DNA of 64,000 nt, from contig NZ_KK211218.1 in NCBI RefSeq assembly GCF_000621165.1, forward strand, positions 489,196 to 553,195. The letters run 5' to 3'. The notes beneath the pieces were generated by a model. That model was not told the origin of the DNA, searched no databases, and saw only the letters and a list, made by a program, of their open reading frames with translations. This document shows, in pieces, positions 35,702 through 45,306 of this stretch. The stretch is from Enterovibrio calviensis DSM 14347 (GTDB lineage Bacteria; Pseudomonadota; Gammaproteobacteria; Enterobacterales; Vibrionaceae). The number at the start of each line of letters is the position of its first letter. Within the stretch, counting starts at the first letter, position 1. The position numbers and the translations under genes were made by a program.

Positions 35702-38700
35702 TCACGACAACGCTTGCTCCCCGTCGGCGTGTCTTGCAACCTTTCGACCAAAGCAAAGCGTGTATAAGCATGGAACGACAACTAACACCACAGGAAGTGA
35801 AAACAGGAGTCCGTAGCCTAATGTCAGAGACATTGGGCCCATGTATACGTCAGTTCCACCAATGCCATACGCGAGCGGTAACAAACCCACGACGGTGGTG
35901 ATGGAGGTTAACAATATCGGTCGAAGGCGACTTGCCGCGGCTTGAATAACAGCGTCAATAACGTCTAATCCATCTTCCCTGAACTCGTTAATCCGATTTA
36001 TCAAGACCAAGGCATTGTTTACCACTACTCCCGCCATACCTAGCACCCCAATAAGTGCAAACAAGGACAAGGGTTGCATGTGGACGAACAACGCCATCAA
36101 GGCCGCGACAACCGCAAACGGAATTACAGCCATGATCAGCAAAGGTTGGAGTAACGAGCTAAACATAATCGCGAGTACAAAGTAGATCCCAATCATGGCC
36201 GTGGGGAAAGCGACAAGAAAGCCTGACATTGTGTCGCTTGTATTTTCAGCCTCTCCGCCAATGTCTAATTGCACACTTCTACCAACGCGTGGCGCCAATG
36301 CATCTGAAAGTTGTTGGCTTAATTCACCTGAATCCATCGCTTCATCGACAATTTGCGCGCTCACCAACACCTGACGATCCCCGTTGTAATGCAGTAGCTC
36401 ACGCGGCGCTTGAACCTCTTGCACCCTCGCGAGGCGATTGAGCGGCACTTTAACCCCGCTTGGTGTTGCGATCTTCGTGGTTTTGAGACGTTCAATGTTG
36501 CGATATTCCTCGTCTAATATAACCCGTAAATTCACCTCTTGATCCCCAATCCACGTGGAAGACACACTTTCGCCATCAAAGGCAATACGCAAGGTTGTGG
36601 CAAGATCCTGAACGGTTAAGTTATAACGTGCTAACCACTCATACTGCGGCAAAATCTGCAGTTGTGGGTCGGTAAGCCGCTCATTATTGGTGATTTTATC
36701 TAAGCTTGGTTGCCCTTTCATCCAAGCCATGACGAGTTCAACGGCGTGGTTTCGCTCTGCATCGTTATTGCTGATCACACGAATCTCGACGGGTTCACCC
36801 GGTGGTGGACCACCTGCATCGACCGTAAATTTCACAAAACGAATAGCAGGATTATCCTTTAGTTGGGCGTTCAAACTGTCAGCGATTTGATCCGCCGTTC
36901 TGTCACGCAGCTCGGCGTTAGTGAGTGTCAGTAAGCCGTTACTTGCTGGGCTTCCATACGTCATACGATAAGAAACCCGCTCATTCTCACTGAGTTGTGC
37001 GATTGTCTCCTCAAGCGTTGAATGGGCCAGACGAACCTGTTTGAGTGACGCGCCAGGCGTGACCTCTGTGTATATTTCTATGTATTTTGCCGTTTCGCTG
37101 GGAAATATATCGAGCTTGAGCGTCGTCAACAGTGCACCACTGCTCACAAGCGCCAAGACAGCAACCAGCAGCACGGTCTTATTCCATACTAAGCAGCGCA
37201 CCAATAGAGACCGATAGCGTTTGACCACGCCGTTGAAGCGGTCTTCTTGATGTTTTTTCTTCTCGTCTTTTTTTAATGCATTCACAAGGTGCGCGGGTAA
37301 AGTAAATGTGCACTCAGCCAACGAAAACAACAGTGCAGCAATAACCGTAATCGGGATCACCATGATGGCTTTCCCCATGGCACCGGGAATGAAAAACATG
37401 GGTAGGAACACGAGGGCTGTTGTGGTTAGGCTTGCAAAAATGGGACGAATAACATTTCGAACCCCTGATTTTGCGGCTTCTAGCGGTGTTTTCCCTTTCT
37501 CTCTCTCTTGATAGATGCTCTCGGCGACGATGACGGAGTCATCAACGATGATGCCGATGACCAGCAGCATTGCCGCTAGCGTGATGCTGTCTAAATTCAT
37601 GCCGAGAGCCGGCAATACCGCCATGACGCCAAGAACACAAAATGGGATAGAAACAGAAACCCAAAACGCAACCGCACGCTTTAGAATGATACTGAGCACG
37701 ATAAGAACAAGAATAAGACCCACGCCGCCGTTGGTGGTGACGATGGAGAACTTGTCACTCATATCATCAGCAAGGTTCAACGAGATGGGAAAAGAGAATT
37801 GATCATTTAAACGCACACTTTCTTTTTCAAGTAGTGCTTTTATCCTGTCGATTGTTGCAATGATATCGGCGTTGGCACTCTTAGCGACGGTAAACACAAC
37901 CGCCCTATCACCATTCACCATGCCTAACTCGGTCGCTTTTTCGAAGGCATCGGACACGTGCGCAACATCCCCTAACCGCACTGTTTCGCCGGAAGGAAGG
38001 ACTTTAATGATGGCGTTTGATAACTCTTCTATAGAGTGAATTTGAGTGAGCGTGACAATGCGTTGTTCACTGTTCCAAGATTCAACCACGCCGCCTGACA
38101 ATGATAGATTCCGCGCATTGATTGCCGATGTAATATCGGAAAAAGACAATTGATAGCGAAACGTTTTTGACGGATCCACTTCAATCCAAAACTCACGCTC
38201 AGTGAACCCTGCCATTGAAACATTACCAACACCTGCAACACTTCGGACTTTCTTTTCTAAATCGCGCGCGTAATTTTGCAGTGCGTTGTTATCAAGCGTT
38301 GTTGTTACACCGAACGTCATGACTTCAAATGACGACGTGCTTTTTTGCGCCACTAACGGCGGGTTAGCAATGTCTTTCGGTAATCCTTGAACCCGATCAA
38401 CCGCTTGTTGAATATCGCGGACGGTTTTCTGAATATCGTAACCTTCGTCGAGCTCAATGTTGATGTAAGATTGTCCATCAAACGACTGCGAATAATACGT
38501 TGTAAGCCCTTGAGCTGACTTTAACTCCTTTTCGATTCGGTTGGTAATGTTCAACTCAATATCTTTCGCCGATGCTCCGGGGTATTGCGTTGTGATTTCA
38601 ACTTCAGCAAAAGCAACGTCAGGCAACTCTTGGAGCTTAAGCACACTCATTGAACCCAAACCAATCAGCAATACCATCATGGTGATAACACGGGCTAAAA

Positions 38701-38737
38701 ATTGGCGTTCTGCGAAGTAACCTAGAAAGTTTTCCAT
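35702..38737 (-). CDS. RND efflux transporter permease
   Basis: A 1011-residue RND protein with TM1 near residue 15, a large periplasmic loop, TM2-6, and the mirrored second half. The TM4 proton-relay motif is G-I-I-V-D-D-S-V-I-V-A-E and the TM10 partner V-V-V-N-N-A-L-V-L-I. Length and motifs fit the HAE (drug) group rather than the heavy-metal group. It follows the adaptor gene with a 9-base gap. No outer membrane channel gene is in the operon, so a TolC encoded elsewhere is presumably used. A divergent two-component system probably controls it. Confidence 0.93.
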   Translation of the reverse strand: MENFLGYFAERQFLARVITMMVLLIGLGSMSVLKLQELPDVAFAEVEITTQYPGASAKDIELNITNRIEKELKSAQGLTTYYSQSFDGQSYINIELDEGYDIQKTVRDIQQAVDRVQGLPKDIANPPLVAQKSTSSFEVMTFGVTTTLDNNALQNYARDLEKKVRSVAGVGNVSMAGFTEREFWIEVDPSKTFRYQLSFSDITSAINARNLSLSGGVVESWNSEQRIVTLTQIHSIEELSNAIIKVLPSGETVRLGDVAHVSDAFEKATELGMVNGDRAVVFTVAKSANADIIATIDRIKALLEKESVRLNDQFSFPISLNLADDMSDKFSIVTTNGGVGLILVLIVLSIILKRAVAFWVSVSIPFCVLGVMAVLPALGMNLDSITLAAMLLVIGIIVDDSVIVAESIYQEREKGKTPLEAAKSGVRNVIRPIFASLTTTALVFLPMFFIPGAMGKAIMVIPITVIAALLFSLAECTFTLPAHLVNALKKDEKKKHQEDRFNGVVKRYRSLLVRCLVWNKTVLLVAVLALVSSGALLTTLKLDIFPSETAKYIEIYTEVTPGASLKQVRLAHSTLEETIAQLSENERVSYRMTYGSPASNGLLTLTNAELRDRTADQIADSLNAQLKDNPAIRFVKFTVDAGGPPPGEPVEIRVISNNDAERNHAVELVMAWMKGQPSLDKITNNERLTDPQLQILPQYEWLARYNLTVQDLATTLRIAFDGESVSSTWIGDQEVNLRVILDEEYRNIERLKTTKIATPSGVKVPLNRLARVQEVQAPRELLHYNGDRQVLVSAQIVDEAMDSGELSQQLSDALAPRVGRSVQLDIGGEAENTSDTMSGFLVAFPTAMIGIYFVLAIMFSSLLQPLLIMAVIPFAVVAALMALFVHMQPLSLFALIGVLGMAGVVVNNALVLINRINEFREDGLDVIDAVIQAAASRLRPILLTSITTVVGLLPLAYGIGGTDVYMGPMSLTLGYGLLFSLPVVLVVVPCLYTLCFGRKVARHADGEQALS

Positions 38738-38746
38738 GTTCAGCCC

Positions 38747-39547
38747 CTATTGCGCCGTCGTTGAAATAACGTCAACACGGGTCTCAAACTCGGTGGTGGC
38801 GTGAATAGACATACCTGGTTTGAAAAGGTGTTGCGCATTGTTGATTTCAACGTCGACAAAATAGGCAAACGTTGTGGGGTCAGGTTCGACACCAATACGG
38901 ATAATTTGAGCCTGAATACGCTGTACTGGCTTAGCTTCAGACCAAAGTTGAATAGGCTGACCGACGTACAGGTCTTGAAGATCAAATTCGCTCGCAAGCA
39001 AACGCACGTTCAGTTGATCAATGTTTGTGAGTGTGTAAAGCATATCCCCTTGATTAACCCATGCACCATCGTCTACAAAGCGCGCGACGACGTAGCCATT
39101 TATCGCCACATTCACACGGGTATTCGCAAGATCCAACTGCGCTTTTTCTAACTCTATTTGGGCTAAGAGTAAATTGGCTTTGGCCGCCGCAAAATCTGCT
39201 GTCGCTATATCAACCTCGTTCTGAGACACATTCCTTTTCGCGTGCAACTCTTGATAGCGCGTGTAAACAGATTGCTTGATGTCCAAGTCCGCACTGACCA
39301 AAGCAACATTGGCATTTTGTTTACGCACCGCAAGTTTGAAATCTTGATCGTTAATCGTGGCGAGTCGAAGACCTTGGGTGACGATATCCCCGGTCTGCCA
39401 ACTGACTTGTTCAATCACACCACTGACTTGAGATACGACTTTTAACGGTTCTTTGCTGATGGTTTTACCGATCAAATCCACCGCATGGCTATAAGATGAA
39501 AATGCCATTGCACAAAACACGCAGGGTAATAATCTTTGCTTCATCAT
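38747..39547 (-). CDS. RND efflux periplasmic adaptor (MFP)
   Basis: A 266-residue adaptor starting M-M-K-Q-R-L-L-P with a signal peptide ending Y-S-H-A. GGGAGA precedes the double ATG (39547/39544). It has the half-lipoyl pieces G-V-I-E-Q-V-S-W-Q-T-G-D and ...V-N-I-A-I/V-N-G-Y-V-A-R-F-V, an alpha-helical hairpin between, and a beta-barrel domain. It is short for the family (usually 350-400), lacking most of the membrane-proximal domain. It couples the permease to an outer membrane channel. Confidence 0.88.
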   Translation of the reverse strand: MMKQRLLPCVFCAMAFSSYSHAVDLIGKTISKEPLKVVSQVSGVIEQVSWQTGDIVTQGLRLATINDQDFKLAVRKQNANVALVSADLDIKQSVYTRYQELHAKRNVSQNEVDIATADFAAAKANLLLAQIELEKAQLDLANTRVNVAINGYVVARFVDDGAWVNQGDMLYTLTNIDQLNVRLLASEFDLQDLYVGQPIQLWSEAKPVQRIQAQIIRIGVEPDPTTFAYFVDVEINNAQHLFKPGMSIHATTEFETRVDVISTTAQ

Positions 39548-39738
39548 CGCTCTCCCAAAATCTATTAGGTCTAGCGTAACGTCTTGAATGTAGAGTTTTT
39601 GTGAAATCAGATTTTGCCGGACACTGATGGCCGTGATTGAGGTTGCAGCAAACTTAGCAAATGCAAAAGATTTCACATAATTTCGACATTGGATTGATAT
39701 GATAGAAGCCAAATGATTGAACACGCAGAGAACACGCC

Positions 39739-40419
39739 ATGCTTGAACACAGTCGAATCCTTGTTGTGGAAGACAATGAAGAACTGCAAGGAATTCTCGC
39801 TGACTTCTTAGAGGTGAAAGGCGCAGAAACCGATTATGCAGACAATGGCGAGCTAGGACTAAAACTGGCTTTAGAGAATACATTTGATGCCATCATTCTT
39901 GATGTCATGATGCCCAAAAAAGACGGGATGCAAGTCGCTAAGGAGCTCAGAGAAAACGGGTGTACGACGCCTATCCTTATGCTGACAGCATTAAACGGGC
40001 AAGAAGATTTGATTAACGGTTTCGGCAATGGTGTTGATGACTTTGTAAGTAAGCCTTTTCAGTTCCCCGAGTTAGAAGTTCGTTTGAACGCCCTGATCAA
40101 ACGATTTCGCGGTCAAGTTGCGCCTGCAACGCTGTCATTTGGCCCATTAGAGATCGACGAAAAAACAAAGATCATCAAGCGCGAAGGCCGCAGTTTGGCA
40201 GCCACGCCTATTATGTATCAAATATTGGTTGAGTTAGTTAAAGCACAAGGTGAACTTGTCTCTCGAGAAACCTTGATACAGAAACTCTGGGGCGAAGACG
40301 TACCCGATAAAGACGTCCTTAGAAGTCATATCTACTTACTGCGTAACATGCTTGATAAACCCTTTAAACGGGCGATGTTAATAACCGTACCTAAATTTGG
40401 TTTCCGTTTGGAGTATTGA
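39739..40419 (+). CDS. OmpR-family response regulator next to the RND pump
   Basis: A 226-residue regulator: receiver with V-V-E-D-N-E, phospho-Asp in I-I-L-D-V-M-M-P-K-K-D-G, and Lys in V-S-K-P-F, then a winged helix (E-L-V-S-R-E-T-L-I-Q-K-L-W-G...R-S-H-I-Y-L-L-R-N-M-L-D-K-P-F). It is divergent from the RND operon with about 190 bases between the starts. Its stop overlaps the kinase ATG (TGATG). Confidence 0.92.
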   Translation: MLEHSRILVVEDNEELQGILADFLEVKGAETDYADNGELGLKLALENTFDAIILDVMMPKKDGMQVAKELRENGCTTPILMLTALNGQEDLINGFGNGVDDFVSKPFQFPELEVRLNALIKRFRGQVAPATLSFGPLEIDEKTKIIKREGRSLAATPIMYQILVELVKAQGELVSRETLIQKLWGEDVPDKDVLRSHIYLLRNMLDKPFKRAMLITVPKFGFRLEY

Positions 40420-41687
40420 TGATATTCAAAAACCGAAAACCAAAGGTAAATAACGTCACTGCAGTAAAAAGGCGTTTAGTTCGTACATTCGCAATGGTTG
40501 CAATTACAACCTCCTTTATTGTTTTTGTCGCTTTTTCGTTAAAACTGGTAGCGGAAGAAGACAAGCAAATCGCCCTGCACTTAATGTCCTTTGAGAGCAT
40601 GGCTAAAAAATATTATCAGCTAGAGCCCAACAAAATCATCAAAATAACTCCGAACATCACTGCATATTATGATCCAGCACAACTTCCAGATAGAGCGAAG
40701 GCAGAAATGCCTTACAAAAAGAATAAAGTCACACGAGTAAAATCATATTCTGAAGATGGTTTCATGGTCTTTCACAGTGAGTTTCTTTCCAACGGAAAAG
40801 TCATCCCATTGTATTTGGATGTTGATGCTCGAGCCATTGAATTTGGTGATGATAGTTGGGACATACTTTTAGTCGTATCAACATTACTCATGCTGTTTTT
40901 AGTGAGCGTTTTAAGCGTCTCGATCAAACGCATGTTCGATGAACTCATGTCGCCGATCGTCGAATTAAGTGAGCAACTGGCAGACAAAGACAGATCGGAG
41001 TTTTTCGTTTCAGAAAGCACGATTGACGAAATTAAACACCTCACTAACCACCTCAACAGCTATACACAGATGAAAGAAAGAGTGGTTAAGCAAGAAATGA
41101 TGTTCGCAAAATACGCGAGCCATGAATTAAAGACGCCAATTGCGATCATTTCTGGCGCAGCAAGCTTGCAAGCGATGAAAGAGGAAGACGTTGTGTTTCA
41201 AGAAAAGCAACGTCAGAGAATTTTAGATGCTGCCAATAGGATGCACTCGACAGTAGAAATTCTTCTTAACATCGTAAAACAAGAAAACATCGCGTCAAAC
41301 GATGAATGTTGGTCAATCACAGAGAAAGACATTCCAATTTCTGAGCTAAGTAAAAAAACAGAAACAAATGTGAATATTGATTTATCGCTCGATCCAAATA
41401 CGACGATTAACCTCCCACCGTCTGTGCTCAAAATGATAATAAAGAACTTAGTAAATAATTCAGCCCGTTTTACTGACCAAGGTTCAATCACAATTTGTAT
41501 TTCTACCGATAACATATCGGTTAAGGACACGGGTTCAGGGTTGTCGGATAAAAATGATACTGAACATGGTTTAGGCCTTTTAATCGTTAGGCGGTTATGC
41601 CGAGTGTACGGTTGGTCTTTCGAATTGAAAAATAACACTGACACCCAAGGTTGTATTGCTGTCATATCAAAGAACCCTTTATTCTAA
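40419..41687 (+). CDS. Sensor histidine kinase next to the RND pump
   Basis: A 422-residue kinase with TM1 at about 24-46, a periplasmic domain of about 100 residues, TM2 at about 150-170, a short HAMP-like linker, HisKA with A-S-H-E-L-K-T-P-I, and a HATPase with N-box I-I-K-N-L-V-N-N-S-A-R-F and G-box D-T-G-S-G-L...G-L-G-L-L-I-V. GGAG precedes the ATG. AT-rich compared with neighbours. The stimulus is unknown; context suggests a pump substrate or envelope stress. Confidence 0.9.
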   Translation: MIFKNRKPKVNNVTAVKRRLVRTFAMVAITTSFIVFVAFSLKLVAEEDKQIALHLMSFESMAKKYYQLEPNKIIKITPNITAYYDPAQLPDRAKAEMPYKKNKVTRVKSYSEDGFMVFHSEFLSNGKVIPLYLDVDARAIEFGDDSWDILLVVSTLLMLFLVSVLSVSIKRMFDELMSPIVELSEQLADKDRSEFFVSESTIDEIKHLTNHLNSYTQMKERVVKQEMMFAKYASHELKTPIAIISGAASLQAMKEEDVVFQEKQRQRILDAANRMHSTVEILLNIVKQENIASNDECWSITEKDIPISELSKKTETNVNIDLSLDPNTTINLPPSVLKMIIKNLVNNSARFTDQGSITICISTDNISVKDTGSGLSDKNDTEHGLGLLIVRRLCRVYGWSFELKNNTDTQGCIAVISKNPLF

Positions 41688-41726
41688 GTATTTGCCTTGA
41701 ATTTAACACTCTAATGGCTTCTGAAA

Positions 41727-41757
41727 TTGAGCATCTTCAGGTTACTTGGGTATATAT
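41727..41757. repeat. Dispersed repeat, single inverted end
   Basis: gcatcttcaggttacttggg followed by tatat: the right end of the dispersed family without its partner. It lies just upstream of the DUF2860 gene. Confidence 0.75.
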
Positions 41758-41823
41758 CCATAGACATTTATTCGACACGCCCGCCGATACAATGCAGTCT
41801 CTAATTAATCAGAGATGTTTATC

Positions 41824-42807
41824 ATGAAAAAAAACCTTCTTTCACTGTCCATACTCTCTTGCTTCTCAAGCTTCTCTTCCGTTGCTGAGTTGGCGCCAGT
41901 AGCCGGATTTGGTGGTGAAATATCTCTAAACACTGGCTACATGTCTCAATCATCCAACTTCAATACGGATGATAAAGACGCGCTATCGAACCTGAGCGCT
42001 GAAGGACAATCCAACAGCGAAATGTTGGTGATCCCACTCGGTCAGATTAACTACACCTTCGGGGAAAACCTCGATAAACAGGCGTACATCGGTACTGCAC
42101 GTGAAGATATTGCCGTGGGTGATTTCGCGTTTGAGATCGGCTACAAGCAGGCGTTCGAATCAGGAATGGTGATTGATGCTTCGTTTCTTCCTACCGTTGT
42201 TTCTGGTGAAACGTGGCGTGACCCTTACGTGTTGAACTCAACTCGCGAAGTGACTGATGAAACTGGCAATGCTTACCGCTTAAAACTTGAATCCATTGCG
42301 GGTAGCGATTTCACGCTGGATATGGCTTACGCAAACATTGATGTTAAGGATGAAGCATCAGGCTCTGCTTATAGCACGGTGGATCAAGCGAAGCTCCAAC
42401 GAGATGGCAGCGTCATCTTCGTGAAAGCGGAATACAATTACATGCTAAACCAAACTTCTGGCCTTATACCCTCACTCAGCTACAAAGTCCGATCTGCTGA
42501 TGGTGATGCCATGGCCTATAGCGCCTATGGAACAGACATTACTTATTTTAAAGTGTTAGATCGCCACCAGTTTGCACTTACCGCTGGCTATGAAACGCGC
42601 AGCTATGACGGAACAAACCCCATTTTCGACGAAACTCGCAGTGATAACGAAATAAGCCTATTTGCTGCCTATGAATACGACCAGTTTATGGACAGGGAAG
42701 ATGTTTCGTTCATTTCCTTTGCAGGTTACGGCAGTAGTGCTTCAAATATTGATTTCTACAACGAGACCGGATACTTGGTTTCTGTGGGCGTAAATTACGC
42801 ATTCTAA
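41824..42807 (+). CDS. DUF2860 outer membrane protein
   Basis: A 327-residue protein with signal peptide (M-K-K-N-L-L-S-L-S...S-V-A|E-L) and a beta-barrel sequence of alternating amphipathic strands ending in aromatic V-G-V-N-Y-A-F, typical for outer membrane insertion. The N-terminal G-F-G-G-E-I-S-L-N-T-G-Y fits the DUF2860 family of Vibrio-like bacteria. ATG 41824 is chosen; another ATG lies 9 bases upstream. The function is unknown. Directly after its stop codon begins a remnant of a carboxypeptidase gene. Confidence 0.75.
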   Translation: MKKNLLSLSILSCFSSFSSVAELAPVAGFGGEISLNTGYMSQSSNFNTDDKDALSNLSAEGQSNSEMLVIPLGQINYTFGENLDKQAYIGTAREDIAVGDFAFEIGYKQAFESGMVIDASFLPTVVSGETWRDPYVLNSTREVTDETGNAYRLKLESIAGSDFTLDMAYANIDVKDEASGSAYSTVDQAKLQRDGSVIFVKAEYNYMLNQTSGLIPSLSYKVRSADGDAMAYSAYGTDITYFKVLDRHQFALTAGYETRSYDGTNPIFDETRSDNEISLFAAYEYDQFMDREDVSFISFAGYGSSASNIDFYNETGYLVSVGVNYAF

Positions 42808-42808
42808 T

Positions 42809-42910
42809 GCGACGGGTGGACCACTCAATCTGAGTGTTTCAAACAGCACTTTATCAATCGTTACCTGACTAATTGATGAAAGCCACCAGCGCAGCCTCTG
42901 ACTGCGCTGG
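42809..42910 (+). pseudogene. Decayed duplicate of the carboxypeptidase 3' end
   Basis: The sequence aligns without large gaps to the end of the M32 gene and its terminator (35236-35339): A-T-G-x-P-L-N, then, after a one-base deletion, E-C-F-K-Q-H-F-I-N-R-Y-L-T-N-stop against E-Y-F-K-Q-H-L-M-A-R-Y-L-N-N-stop, and both are followed by gatgaaagccaccagcgcag or nearly so, and a ctgcgctgg hairpin. Only the last ~25 codons exist. It marks the right border of the block that carries the RND pump, the two-component system and the outer membrane protein. Confidence 0.85.
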
Positions 42911-43156
42911 AAGTTTCTAAGCCGCAACAATAGAACACGTTTGTCTTCTCTAACAGACAAAAACCCGCTTCGGCCGCCGACTGCAACCGGAAAAAGCTGA
43001 TCCAATCAAAAATTGTCTCCCATACGATACAGAAAAGTCTATTTAACCATACAGACGCTAAAGTGTAAGAAAAACGCAATACACCTTTTCTAGTTTACCC
43101 AGTGCACTGTCGTCTCAGGCAGGCAATAAGGTTCAATAAACTAGGGACAGAAAAGT

Positions 43157-44299
43157 ATGGCATACGCAGAAGCCACCAATCAGCAGGCGGAAAAACCCGT
43201 CAGCTTTACGGTTTGGATAAAGATTGTCGCACTGATCTATCTACTACTGCTTGCGGTAGGAATGATCGGTACGGGCTTTAAATGGGCAACAGGCGGACAG
43301 GCACAAGAACTCTTTGAGTTTGCATCAAACCCTTTCACCGCACTGATCATTGGTACCGTTTGTACCGCCCTTATCCAAAGTTCAAGTACGGTAACATCCA
43401 TCATTGTGGGGATGGTTGCTGGGGGCTTGCCCGTCGCTACCGCGATTCCAATGGTGATGGGCGCCAATATAGGAACAACCATCACCAACACCTTGGTCAG
43501 TCTTGGGCATGTTCGCAACAAAGAAGAGTTTAAGCGCGCCTTTGCTGCCGCAACCGTTCATGACTTCTTCAATGTCATATCAGTCGTTATCTTCTTGCCG
43601 CTCGAAATAGCCACGGGGTTCTTGCAGAAAGTCAGTGCATGGATGGTCGCGCCTCTATCCAATGCGGATGGCATGAGCATGGGTGATCTGAACGTTATGA
43701 AAGCCATCACCAAGCCGATTATCAAATCCGTGCAGGGTGCAATGGAGGTGTTGGGTGATCCTTGGGGCGGCATCGCAATGATACTGCTAGGTATCGGTCT
43801 GATTTTTGTCTCTATCACCTTTATCGGCAAGCTATTAAAAGTCGCCATGGTAGGTAAAGCGAAACAGATCCTGCACAACGCGATTGGACGAGGCCCGATG
43901 ACGGGTATTTTCTCCGGCACGCTGATCACCATACTGGTTCAATCAAGCTCTACCACCACCAGCCTTGCCGTTCCCTTAGTGGGTTCAGGCGTATTTAAGG
44001 TCAGAGACATTTATCCCTTCACGCTTGGCGCCAACATAGGCACCTGTGTCACTGCCCTGCTCGCTGCCACAGCAGTGAGTGGTAATCTCGCCGACGCTGC
44101 TTTACAAATATCGCTCGTTCATCTGGTTTATAACGTGTTGGGCGTCGTGGTGATATTTGGCATTCCGATACTCAGAGAAATACCGTTAAGGGCATCCGCT
44201 TGGTTGGGTAACCTAGCTGCAGAGAATAAGCTCTATGCGGTGGGCTATATACTCTTTGTGTTCTTTATTATCCCACTGTTCTTGATCTTAGTGAGCTAG
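43157..44299 (+). CDS. nptA: Na+/phosphate symporter family protein (NptA type)
   Basis: A 380-residue membrane protein of the PNaS family. It has the two inverted repeats with A-L-I-Q-S-S-S-T-V-T-S and I-L-V-Q-S-S-S-T-T-T-S, and the paired G-A-N-I-G-T-T-I-T-N and G-A-N-I-G-T-C-V-T-A signatures. Length matches NptA of Vibrio. It imports phosphate with sodium. No Pho box that I would defend is visible upstream. It is followed, 9 bases on, by a small coiled-coil protein gene. Confidence 0.92.
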   Translation: MAYAEATNQQAEKPVSFTVWIKIVALIYLLLLAVGMIGTGFKWATGGQAQELFEFASNPFTALIIGTVCTALIQSSSTVTSIIVGMVAGGLPVATAIPMVMGANIGTTITNTLVSLGHVRNKEEFKRAFAAATVHDFFNVISVVIFLPLEIATGFLQKVSAWMVAPLSNADGMSMGDLNVMKAITKPIIKSVQGAMEVLGDPWGGIAMILLGIGLIFVSITFIGKLLKVAMVGKAKQILHNAIGRGPMTGIFSGTLITILVQSSSTTTSLAVPLVGSGVFKVRDIYPFTLGANIGTCVTALLAATAVSGNLADAALQISLVHLVYNVLGVVVIFGIPILREIPLRASAWLGNLAAENKLYAVGYILFVFFIIPLFLILVS

Positions 44300-44308
44300 G
44301 AGGAAACT

Positions 44309-44557
44309 ATGCCTGATTCAAAAATGTCATACGACGAACTGATTGAAGAAATTAACCGCGCTCGTCGTCTTCTGTCTCAGTTGGAGCTCGCAGCCAAAGA
44401 AGAGGAAGACCGCCAGAAACACCTGATGATCGACAATCTGGAATCCGTTATCGAAGATACCGAACACAATGGCGCCAATGTGAAGGAATTCTCTAAACTG
44501 GCCGCCAACGAACTGAAAGCACTGATAGAGAAGTTGCATAAGAAACTTCACGACTGA
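44309..44557 (+). CDS. Small coiled-coil protein
   Basis: An 82-residue, highly charged, helical protein (E-E-I-N-R-A-R-R-L-L-S-Q-L-E-L-A-A-K-E-E) with an AGGAGG ribosome binding site just after the symporter stop. No family is recognised. Tight coupling to nptA suggests a regulator or partner of phosphate uptake, which is inference only. Confidence 0.65.
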   Translation: MPDSKMSYDELIEEINRARRLLSQLELAAKEEEDRQKHLMIDNLESVIEDTEHNGANVKEFSKLAANELKALIEKLHKKLHD

Positions 44558-44607
44558 TGATCGCGCCTCCTCCTGCACATGGGAGGGGGCGGCTACTTAG
44601 CGCGAAT

Positions 44608-44633
44608 AAAAAAAGTTGGGTATATACCCAACT
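44608..44633 (-). terminator. Rho-independent terminator of the phn operon
   Basis: agttgggta-ta-tacccaact with a run of seven T on the minus strand, about 90 bases beyond the phnN stop codon. Confidence 0.85.
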
Positions 44634-44722
44634 CGTAAAAATCGGTGTCAGCGGTATCGCAACACATTGTGGCGCCTTAATGCAAAGAGAGAGCCGCATT
44701 AGGTTGATGGTTATCCATCTTG

Positions 44723-45286
44723 TTACCCCCTGTTTTTCCTACAAAGCGCCAGATCCAGCTGACAAGAAAACTGATCGACGGTGTCCTCGAGTTTCCCACT
44801 GTTATCGAGATGAATCGCGTTGGCAGGACGCACCGCATCATAATGAATGGCACGCTCCAATCGCTGGGCGATATCGTCCATATTTTCTCTTCCCCTTGCT
44901 TCCAAGCGCTGCCGGAGCACGTCCGGGCTGACGGATATCCACACCACTTCAAGTTGCTCACCAAACATACCCTGAGCAAATGGCAAATAGGCGCGAGAAC
45001 CATTCACCATCACATCCATGCCCGATGCCAACCAGTTTTCCACTTCGCTCCCCACACCGTAACGAAGTCCATTCGCCCGCCAATGCATGGAAAACAGTGC
45101 TTGCCTGATACGGAGTTCGAACTCAGCATCGGTCAGCGCAACATGATTTTCGCTGCCTGCCGATGCGGGTCGCGTAATGTAGCGATGAGCCACCATGAGC
45201 CTGTCACAAAATCGCTCCCTTGCAGCGTCAATCAGCGAGTCTTTTCCCGCACCAGAAGCCCCCAACACATAAAACAGCTTGGCCAT
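44723..45286 (-). CDS. phnN: Ribose 1,5-bisphosphate phosphokinase PhnN
   Basis: A 187-residue P-loop kinase of guanylate-kinase type: G-A-S-G-A-G-K-D-S-L is the Walker A and R-Y-I-T-R-P a substrate-site motif. It converts ribose 1,5-bisphosphate, produced downstream of C-P lyase, into PRPP. It is the last gene of the operon and lies 20 bases after phnM. The phosphodiesterase gene phnP that supplies its substrate in E. coli is not in this window. Confidence 0.92.
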   Translation of the reverse strand: MAKLFYVLGASGAGKDSLIDAARERFCDRLMVAHRYITRPASAGSENHVALTDAEFELRIRQALFSMHWRANGLRYGVGSEVENWLASGMDVMVNGSRAYLPFAQGMFGEQLEVVWISVSPDVLRQRLEARGRENMDDIAQRLERAIHYDAVRPANAIHLDNSGKLEDTVDQFSCQLDLALCRKNRG

Positions 45287-45306
45287 TTTTTTATCCCGTT
45301 TTAGGG

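Noticed and set aside
39548-39883. N-terminal extension of the RND adaptor
   Set aside because: The extra 112 residues have no adaptor similarity and precede a good ribosome site and signal peptide at 39547; they also cover the divergent promoter region.
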